A DNA stretch of 11,339 nt from NCBI GenBank assembly GCA_016932965.1, contig JAFGBW010000004.1:1-11339 (forward strand). Reading direction: 5' to 3'. Positions 1 to 9,500 of this stretch are shown in pieces; position 1 is the first letter of the stretch, and every line of letters starts with the position of its first letter. Source of the stretch: Candidatus Auribacterota bacterium (GTDB taxonomy: Bacteria; Auribacterota; JAFGBW01). A program made the position numbers and the translations under genes. The notes beneath the pieces were generated by a model. That model did not search any database, had not been told where the DNA came from, and saw nothing but the letters and a program-made list of their open reading frames with translations.

Positions 1-468
1 ATTTTCCATTAAAAATACAATGCCCTGAACAGTCTTATTATGCGAACTGGAAAAAATCTTTTTGGCTGAGTCAAAATCACCTTTTGCAAAATAGGTCAGA
101 CCCAGCCCGAAATAATCACCCGCTTTGATGAAATATTTTTCCGCATTTTCGAAATCATTGTCCGCCAGATAAGTTAAAGCGATGCCGGAATATTCTTCCG
201 TCTGACTGAAAATTTTCTTGGCTGCCGAATAATTACCCTGCGCCAGACTGACTTGTCCCAGTCCGGCCACATCGTTCACTCTCTTGAAGCAATCCTGAGC
301 CTCCTCGTATTTACCCATTCCATAATAGGCCCATCCTTTTCCGCTCCAGTCTTTGCTCCTTTCATAATAATTATAAGCTTCCTCAAACTTATCCTGCTTG
401 TAATAGACAAGACCCAGAAGATCCCGGCTTAAAGTAAAGGAAAGATACTGCTGCGCCAGGGCAAAATC
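1..468 (-). repeat. Six tandem 26-residue (78-base) protein repeats
   Basis: Units begin at residues 34, 60, 86, 112, 138 and 164 of the left-edge gene with no insertion or deletion between them. Invariant or near-invariant positions are an aromatic at unit position 2 (F35, F61, Y87, Y113, F139, F165), Ala at position 5 (A38, A64, A90, A116, A142, A168), and an aromatic or Leu at positions 8-9. Gly recurs near positions 17-19 in the middle units. The repeat is conserved at protein level, not at base level, so it is an old duplication rather than a recent slippage tract. It may continue beyond the window. Confidence 0.85.
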
Positions 469-567
469 ATTCTCCATGAGAGCCTTTCTTCCCATCATGT
501 TGAAAAAAGTTTCTCCCCCGACTACAATTACCAGGAACAATAACAGATAATTAATGATCTTCGCCAT
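1..567 (-). CDS. Membrane-anchored protein with 26-residue TPR-like repeats (3' end missing)
   Basis: The reading frame starts at ATG 567-565 and stays open for 189 codons to the window edge, so the C-terminus is missing. Residues 4-16 (IINYLLLFLVIVV) form one hydrophobic stretch after Lys3, fitting a signal anchor or signal peptide; I see no clear cleavage site. From residue 34 the sequence is a tandem repeat of exactly 26 residues. Each unit has the pattern [DKN]-[FY]-x-x-A-x-x-[YF]-[FLY], then about 8 residues, then a Gly-rich second helix such as GLGLTYFAKG. This alternation of a G/A/Y helix and an F-x-x-A helix resembles tetratricopeptide or Sel1 repeats, but those have periods of 34 and about 36. 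Such alpha/alpha solenoids usually bind proteins. The start lies 8 bases after the giant gene's stop codon and has a strong Shine-Dalgarno overlapping that stop, so the genes are very likely one operon. Inference: an envelope-bound partner or assembly factor for the giant protein. No enzymatic motif is visible. Confidence 0.85.
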   Translation of the reverse strand, partial: MAKIINYLLLFLVIVVGGETFFNMMGRKALMENDFALAQQYLSFTLSRDLLGLVYYKQDKFEEAYNYYERSKDWSGKGWAYYGMGKYEEAQDCFKRVNDVAGLGQVSLAQGNYSAAKKIFSQTEEYSGIALTYLADNDFENAEKYFIKAGDYFGLGLTYFAKGDFDSAKKIFSSSHNKTVQGIVFLMEN

Positions 568-570
568 TGT

Positions 571-577
571 CTTCCTT
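571..577 (-). promoter_or_regulatory. Shine-Dalgarno of the 26-residue-repeat gene, overlapping the giant gene's stop
   Basis: On the reverse strand the junction reads TAAGGAAGACAATG. TAA is the stop of the giant gene, AAGGAAG is a strong ribosome-binding site, and ATG is the next start three bases later. This arrangement lets ribosomes ending on the giant gene re-initiate directly and supports choosing ATG 567-565 as the start. Confidence 0.8.
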
Positions 578-3500
578 ATTTTGTTGTTAGTTCCACGCCT
601 GAAAGCGGCAGTATGAAATCAGGATCAGAATAAAAAATGGGACGGGACATCTCAACATTCACCATCTTCGTATCCTCGGAATATCTACTTTTGAATTCAA
701 CCACAAAAGTAACCGTTTTCTTGATTTCCTGGCTGAAAGAAAAAGGGAATAATTTGTATCCGCGGTAATTTTCCCAAACCCCTTCCCCGCTCTGCCCCAT
801 TTCATACACCCTCATGAAATCCGCGTGATCAGCTGAAATATTCATCTGAAGAATATAAGGAGTAAGAATATCGACGGCAACCTTGCAATTGCATATCACA
901 GGCGATTCAAAATCTTCCCCCCTGAGCAAACGATGAAACACGTAAACCTCATCGATGAGGCCTGAAAAAGCCATCGGCTCTCCCGGCGAACCGCATAAAT
1001 ACACAGGGCCTTCAGGATTGATCAAACGGTTGGAGTACTGATGAGCAAACCCGTGATCATTCCCCAGTCCCAACTGAATGGTGGAGACAAACTCGTCCAC
1101 AATCAGATTGATACGGACCCACCGCTTGGGCCGCAACGGCCCCAGGAAATCAAAAGAAAGAATCTCCTCATTGATCAAAACCCGTAATCGGGCATCCTTT
1201 ATTTCCAGCCGGAAATTTCCGCGGCTTAAAACAAGACTATGCTTGACGGCATTCTCTTCAGGACAAATCCATAATTGAAACGACTGTTTGAGCTGATACG
1301 GAATCTTCTGCCTATTCTTTATTTCGATATATCCCTTGTCCTCTGAACGATAGCATTTCCCTACGACTCCAGAGGCAAAAGAAAGTTTCACTTTCTTCGA
1401 AGAAAAAACACCGTCCTGGGAAACGGCTGAATAATCCTTCAATCCGTTCCTCTCGTCTTCAAATGTCATCTTACAAAATACATTGGCTTCAGGCACATAG
1501 GCTTCGTTGGAAGAAACTACAACCAAAGACAGCATCTCTTCATCTTTGCCGGTTTTCTTGATGAGTTCCTCGTAACGTTTCTTTATTTTTTCATAGGAGG
1601 ATTCCTCTTCCCCTTCAGAAGGTTCCGTAAATGTTTCATCAGGAATCCCCAACATCTTTGTCAAACGGTTGATCTCTTTCTGAGTTTCCCGGAAAAGATT
1701 CAAGCACATCTTCCTCTTGGCTTCAAAAAGAATCTGGTTCTCCTGTTTCTGACGGTGAATTTTATCCAGTTCTTTCTGATCCCTCGTCCATTTCTTTTCC
1801 TTCAATTCCTGAAGAACTTTGTCCAGTTCTTCCAGGCGGGTTTGAATCTGCTTCAAAGAATAAGATTGAATGCTGATATCAATCTTGGGGATGCCCTGGT
1901 TCTTGTTCTCCATGATTTCTTCAGGATCCAAAATCCTAGAAAACAATTTGAACTCATCGAGCAATCCGCTGAAAAATTCTCCTTCCTTGGTTGAGCCGAT
2001 CACAACGGAAGAGTTCAACATGAAAGAACGCCCATAGGATTGCGAAGAAATATCTATTTCACCGGCCATTTCCCCATTCATGTAAATCCGGAGCTGCTTG
2101 CGATCGCCATCAAAAATAACGGCCAAATGCTGCCATACATTCTTGGCTAATACCACTCCCGTGTCAACCAGTGTATTTTCATTGAGCTCCACAATCAATT
2201 TTTCGTCCTGAAGACGGATAGACAATCTGGAAGGCAGATCCGGGGACCCGATGGACAGCAACTTCCTGGAACCATATAAATGAACCGGGTTGAGCCATAA
2301 CATGAGAGTGAAATTCTCGATTTCATCCAGAGACAGGCTGCTGGGAATAACAAGAGAGCCACCTCCGGAAAAACTGATACACTTATTGTAAACACCCGCG
2401 TCAACCCATTCAAAATTATAATCCACAAATTGGCCCTGATTACTGTACATGGTGCTGTCTTTGGCCAATTTTCCCTTTCCGTCGTCAAAATTCAGATAAA
2501 CCCTTGCCTGGGGGTCTTCCTTCTTGGTTTCACCCGCAAAAGTTACCTCTTCCAAGTTCAATTCTCTCTGCAGCGACTCAATCTCCCGCATCGTCGTCTT
2601 ATACTGAGAGAATAATTTGGAAAATTCCTCCTTATCCTTCTTTTCTTTGACTTCCATCTGCTTGTCTTCGGCTTCTTTCTTCTTTTTTTCAAGCAATTGG
2701 ATCAACTCGGTGAGAACCAAAGATTCCTTTCCCTCTATGCTGGAAGGAAGCTCATGAGGCGGCTGATTTAAAAATGCCAGCACCTTGTTGAGCTCATCCA
2801 GCACCTTGACAATATCTTCTCTGATTTTATTTTTCTCTATCTCAGCCCGATCCTTCACTGCCAGTTTTTCCTTGGCTTCCAACTGCTTCAAATAAGCAGC
2901 AGCGTTCATCAATATATCTTCCTCCAATCCTCCAGTCAGATTGATCTGATACGGTTCTGCTATCCCTAATTTCTGCTCCAATATTCGTATTTTTCCGGTG
3001 AGCTTTTCCGCCTCTTCCCTAAATTTTTTTGTTTTCTCTTCCTGCGATTTCTTATAAGCCTTGCGTTCCGTTTCCTTCTCGGAACGGATCTTGTTGAGTT
3101 CTTTTATCGCGCTTTCTTCCTTCCCGGGTTCATAGGTAAAACCAAAAGAAGGCAGCCCCATGCTGGCATGAATTTGGGAAATCTCCTCCTGTAAACGCCT
3201 GATTTCTTCCACTTTTTTCAATCGTTCCTGTTCCGCTTCCTCCATTCTCATCTTGATCTTGTTCAGCAGCTGACGGGATTCCTCTTTCAAAAGGGTAAAC
3301 TCTTCCCTCAAAAAATCAATGTCAGCGACCCGCGATTTCAGATCCTCCTCCTTCATGGAAGTCTGCACCAGCTTTTGATTCATGGAAGACGTATAAATTT
3401 TTATCTCGTCAATGACGCCGGCGAACAAATCAAGCGCCTTCTGATACTCACAGCCCATGATCAGATTGGTCGAAAAATACGGACGGATCGGCGCCTTGAT

Positions 3501-6500
3501 TTGAATTTCACCCGCTTTTTTCCCATCAACAAAAAGCACTACATTTCCAGACGCATCCATGGACAAGGCTATATGGCTCCACTGATTTTTAGTAAGCGTT
3601 TCTTTGGTCTCAATCACGGTTTCCTTGCCATTTTTTATAAAAGAGCTTTTCAGGATTCCATTCTCCGTGTAAAGAGAAAATCCGGAATCATTCTCCTTCG
3701 AATAGGAAGTCACGATATTCCTCTTTCCGTAGGTTCGCATGATATTGATCCAGAAAGCCATGCCGTAAGAAGTGCTTTTCAGGACGTCTTCATTCAGTTC
3801 CAGATGGATATAATTGTCCATTCCGTTGAACTGGACAGCAAAACCGTATTGACCAACCACCTTATTGCCATCGGTATAATTGGCCGTAAAGCAGCGGGTC
3901 AAATTTCCAGCCTCGTCAATCAATTGTCCATTGGAGGTTATTTCATCGAGCTTAAAATATCCAATGAGGGCCTCAGACTGGGTTGATTTCATGGCCGTTG
4001 GAAGCTGATATTTTGACATGCCCAGCTCATGAACGTATTTCTTAATGAGCGCCTTTTCCTCTTCAATCGCCTTTTCCAGTTCTTCGGGAGTTTCGTATTT
4101 CTTGCCCTCGGTCTTTTTCTTCTCTTCCAGTTCTTTTGTCTTTTGATTCAAAACCTCCTGCAATTTATCAATGGATTGATTGGGATTGGCCGCATCAAAA
4201 ACAACCGGAATCAGCCAGTCTTCCTGGCGTAATTCCTTCAACAGCAGTTTTAACTGAGTCAAGTTCGTTTCAAACTGATTCTGCAAACGGCGTAACTTCT
4301 CTTCTTCCTGAGCTTTTAATTCATCCCGTTTTTTCTGGGCGCGGTCCAAGAGGTCCGATAACAATGCGAGTCCCTCTATTTCACTTCCCGGATCCGGAGG
4401 CTTGATCTTTACAGGTGTCTGCCCTATCTCTTTCATCAGATCCAGATATTTCTTATGCTGGGCATCCCATTTGGCCAGGATCTTTTCGTACTGCTTCTTT
4501 TCGGTTTCTTTCTTCTGATCCTCCAGTATTTTTCTGGAATCTTCCACCTGAGCGGAAAGAGCCTTCAAATACTCATCCGGCGCAAGCTTGCTGTCCGGAA
4601 AAGGAACCGCTGACGGGTTGGTTCCCATCTGTTCATGCAGCCGGCGCTGTTCCGTTTTCAGCGTTTCGATCTGCATCAAGACCTTTTGAACCCGGTTTCG
4701 TTCCTCAATTTCCCTCTCCTTTTTGATTTTTTCCAGTTTCATGATTTCAGCATCGATCATCTGCAGCCGTTCACTTTCATTCCCGGCGGTTTCCTCAATA
4801 ACAGGAGGGGATAATTTCAGAGAACCGGCCAATTCAACCAAACGCTGTTTTTTGGACAAGAACTCTTCCTGCATCTTCTTCTTCAAGGCGGCCTCTTCCT
4901 CTTTTTTCCTCTCATATTCCTTTTTTGAAGCTTCAACCATGGGCCTCAACTTTTGCAGCGCCTGTTCCTCTTCGCCAATCACGACGGAAAAAATCACTTT
5001 TTCCTTGTTGGTATAGAGAGCAAGCTGTTTTTTCAGGTTCTCAATTTCATCCAGAATGCGCTGCCTTTTCTCTTCTTTTTCCTGCCTCAATGTTTCTATC
5101 TGTTTCTGGCGTTCCTGAATCGTCTGACGCAATTGGGCCAATTGATTTTCCAATTGCTGCATAGATTCCCCCGTTTCAGGCAAATCCTTGCTTAAAACAG
5201 GAACTTCAGAAGATTCCGATAAATTTAAATCCTTATTCAGTTGCTTTAAACGGATAGACTCTTTCTCAATCTCCTGATGCAAACCGGCCATCTTCATCTG
5301 GATCTGTTTTTTCCGCTCTTCCACAACCGTTTTCAATTGCTTATTTTTCTGATCCACCAGAGATCTCAGCGAAGTCAATGAATCAAAAATGACTTCCTCC
5401 TCCCGGCCGGGGACAAAGGTAACCGCCTCTCCTAAATCCGCTGAAACTTTCTTTAATTCCTCGTAAAGCCTGTCCATCTCTGCGGTGGCCGCCTTATACT
5501 TGGCTTCCTTCGCTTTTCTCGCCTCCAGCAGGACTTTTTGCTTTTCCTCGAATGACTTCTTCAGAGCATCTAACGCGGACTGGGCATTGGCTTTATTGTA
5601 TTCCGGTTTTTTCATTCCGGTCTCGCCCAATTCATTCAATACAGGCAATAACTGTTCCCATATCTTTTCAATTTCCTGTGCGCGTGCATTGAATATCTTC
5701 TGCTGTTCAGCCTGATGAACAAAAAGTTTATCCTGAAACTCCGTTAATTTTTTCCGGTAATCCAACAAGATGGTCTCCTCCTGACCGGAAACCATGGCAG
5801 GAATGGAAGGGGGCGGGGCACCTAATTCAGAACAAATCCTGACAATTTCTTCATTGATCTTCACCATTTCACGCTGAATGTGGGCCCGTCTTTCTTCCTG
5901 ATCTTTTAAACGGTTCCTGTATTCCACTTCTTTCTTTTCAATCAAGACACGAATGGATTTAAGAACCGTCTCTTCCGTTTCAGGTTCTATGTTTTCAAAT
6001 AATTCTCCGCCCTTTTCATCCAGCTGATCATACAGCTGTTTTAGCTTTTCCCTATCCTGAGCGATTTCCTTAAGCATCTGTTTACGCCTGGCCTCTTTTT
6101 CCTCCTTCAAGGCGAGGATTCGCTTTTGTAAACGATCCACTCTGGCAGAAATAACCGAAAGACGTGTTCCCGGATCATACGAGGAAAAATCATCCGGGGA
6201 TTCTTCCTTTTCATTCAGCTGACGATGAAGCTCATTTAAATTCTGAAGCGCCTCCTGGAAGGCTTTTTTCTCTTTTTCCTCTTTTGTCTTCTTTCTGGAT
6301 TCCTTTTCTTTTAAGATCTGCGACAGCTTGGCATTCATGGATTGGACATAGTCAATCTGGGATGAAAGGACGGCCATTTGATTTTCCAGACCCTCCTTAG
6401 CGATCTGTTCCTCGTTCAAAGGAATGGAGTATAGTTTTAACTCATCAATGGATCCGGAAAAAAACCGGCTGTGATTGTCATTCAAAGCCAGAAGCAGCTG

Positions 6501-9500
6501 GGTATAAGAAGAGGGATAGGCGTTTAATGTTCTCTGCCCCATCATTTTTCCATTGATAAAGACCGAAATCCTCATCGATTCGGCATTCAGCACCATGGCC
6601 ACATGATACCACTGATTGACCGTGAAACTCGACTGGGTATCCAATAAAAAGGTGACATCAGATACAAAGCCTTTGCATACGAGTGAAGCATCATCTAAAA
6701 GCAATAAAATGGAATTCACCGTAGAAGTGGGCTCCTTTAAACAAAGCAGGGGTTGCCGGCTGGCAAGCTGGGACGGTTTGATCCAGGCCATGACCGTCAA
6801 TCCTTTTTTTCCGTAAACTAATCCCTGCAGCATACCGTATTGTTTTTTCCCGTCAAAACAAGGACACAGATCATATCGACCCTGTTCCAAAGCTTCCCCG
6901 CCCCATTCCTTTAATTCAAGAATATCTCCTTCCGCGCTGTCAGAAGCAAACAAAACGCCTTGCTTCGCAAAACGATAATAAGCAGTCAGATTGCCGGATA
7001 TTTCATCCTCCCAGGGAATGGCCTCGAATGGAGAAGTTTTTTCCTTCAATACTTTGTCCATATCCCGAATCGCGGATTGAGTTTCCTTCAAAGACACCAC
7101 CAGTGACTTCAGTTTTTCCATATCCGCTTTCTTATCTTTCCGGAGCTGCTCCCTGGCTTTTTGAAGTCTTTGTTTTTCCACCTCGGCCAGCTCTTGTTTT
7201 CGCTTCTCAATCTGATTTTTCATCTGAGTCAAATCGCTCTCAACGGTGGCATTATTGAACACTCCCTGGACGGGAGGGAGTCCCAGATCACGATGGATAG
7301 CATTCAGTTCCTCCATCATTTTTTTCCATCTGAGCTCATTTTCCTGCAAGCGTTTCTTTTCAAGTTCTTTCCGCTCATTCACCTGCAGGATCCGTTCTTT
7401 CAGCTCCGTTTCAAATTTTTTCAGCAGGGATTCTTCCTGACCTTTCTTAAGCCTGGGTTCCTGATATTCAGGAAGACCCAAAAACCTCAGACAATCATTT
7501 AATTCCCGGACCGTTTTCTGAATTCTGCCGACCAGTTCCTTCCTTTTCTGCTCCTCTTTTTCCTTCAAATCCTGAATGACTTTTTCCCGCTCGCCAATGA
7601 GCTGATTCATGCTCTTTATCTGTTTACCGATCTGTTGATTGACCTTTTCCAGTTCTTCAACCGGGATCGTCTGACGTACGGAGAAAACGCTCATGAGCGG
7701 CAGGATTTCCTTTTCCGAAAAACTTTTAAGATATATTTTGAAATCATCGAGTCGGCCTGAAAAAAACTGTTTTTTCTTCAGATAACTTCCCAATATGAGG
7801 GTTTTTTCTCCTTTAGGTATGTCCACATTTCCTTTTTCGCCTTGTTTTTTTCCATTAAAAAAGAACTGCACCTTCTGTTGGCTTAAGTCATATGAAATAC
7901 CTACGTGATACCAGGTTTTCAGAGAGAGCCGGATATCTTCGTTGATTTTACGCGATATACCGGATGAAGTGGAATAAGTCAGCCAGAGATTGGATTCCTC
8001 AATCTTGAGTTCGATGACGGGATTCAAATCTTTGTCCGTTAAAAGCAAAATGGTCCGGTCGGCCCAGAAACGCGTCACGTATATCCAGCAGGTAAAACAG
8101 AAGGACCCCATTTGTTGAAAAAGCGGGGATTCCATGGTTCCATAATTGCTCACTCCGTTGAATTCCAACGCTCTTCCGTATTTGCCCTGCATATAACTGT
8201 CCTCATAGAAATCCGTGAGGCTTAAGCAGAATTTATCATTCATGGCATCTTTGATTTCTTCCACTTCCAGCTGATCAAAAGAAAAATAGGATTCCGGCGC
8301 ATTCTCCGCTGATTTCCCTCCTTTGACTTCCGGCGCATTCCATGTTTCTTTGATATTCAATTCCGAATTAAGCAAATACAACCTGCCCCGGGTCTGCTTG
8401 AACTCACTGAGCAATTTTTCATTTTCTCTTTCCAGCATCTCGCCCCGCAGCTCAGCCTTTGCTTTGACAGCTTCATCCCATTCCTTCTGTAAGATGCCAT
8501 CCAGTTTTAGAAGAGTCTCCATCCTCTCCTTGATATCTTTCAGAGAAAGCCCCTTGATATTTTTATCCGGCAGAATACGCTGAGCCGTCTTCAATCCCAG
8601 TTCTTTCTGGAGCGCCTCCAGTTTGGCATGGCGCTCATAATATTCCTGCAGCTTCCTTTCCAATTCATTTTGGCCGCTTTCCATCTGCTGCCGTTCCTGG
8701 TCATGAATTGAATTGAACCTTTCTGTCAAATCCTGAAGAAGTTTCTTTTCCTTTTCAGTCACTTCTTTCAAACCACTGATGTCCTGCCCGCTTAAAGGAG
8801 AAAAAGTCACCGGAGAAACCCTTTTCCCGTCTATGGCTGAAGCGACCGCATTGATTTGTTCTTCCTTGTTTTTGATCTTTTCCCGGACATCTAAAATCTG
8901 CTTTTTCAAATCACTGATGATGGATTCTTTCTTCTTCTCTTTCTCAAAAACCATCATCGATATCTCGTCGTGATATTTCTCCATATCACTGTCTTTCTGC
9001 ATTCTCGACCCATCAAGCTGATACGCGGGGACATCCAGTTCCTGATTCAACTGGTTCAACCGTTCCACTTTCGAGGAAATGAAATCCTTCAATCTTCCTC
9101 TTCTTTCCCTGATCAGATCCTCCTTGATTTCCAGTTCCTTCTGTTTTTGTTTCAGCTGAAGTTCCAACTCCACTTGAACATGAGACATCGTGGTGGCCAT
9201 CTGACTGATTTCCTTGACTGAAGCCGTTTCAGAAACCGAGGGAATCTCTGTCTGATTAGGCGGCTGACTCAACTTTTCCAGGAGCTCATTCAAGGCCTTT
9301 TTCTTCTGATTCAACTGTGCCGTCATCTGAGTCAGCTTGGCGATTTCATCCTTTTTCCTTTTTTCCAGAGCCGCGGTTTTTTTCACAATCAGAGACCGCA
9401 CCTGCTTCAACGTATCCGCCTCCCTGCCCGGAATTTCTTCAATAGAGGATGTTTCATCCAGCAATTGATTGAGATCATACAGCTCCTTGAATGCATTCTG

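Noticed and set aside
2195-2488. Reverse-strand open frame of 97 codons
   Set aside because: It overlaps LamG6 in another frame of the same strand and lacks a ribosome-binding site or recognisable product.
3375-3986. Forward-strand open frame of 203 codons
   Set aside because: It lies entirely antisense to LamG5 of the giant gene and has no domain-like composition. It is a shadow produced by the reverse-strand coding bias.
7451-7480. Resemblance of the L-G-L-P motif to the MAP65/Ase1/PRC1 microtubule crosslinker family
   Set aside because: Only a few residues are shared, at a helix end. The bacterial secreted context and LamG domains make homology implausible; probably convergent.
7161-7502. 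Forward-strand open frame of 113 codons, rich in Phe/Leu and seemingly membrane-like
   Set aside because: Its hydrophobicity comes from reading the antisense of K/E-rich coiled coil (AAG/GAA read as CTT/TTC). The same effect creates many small forward frames across the window.
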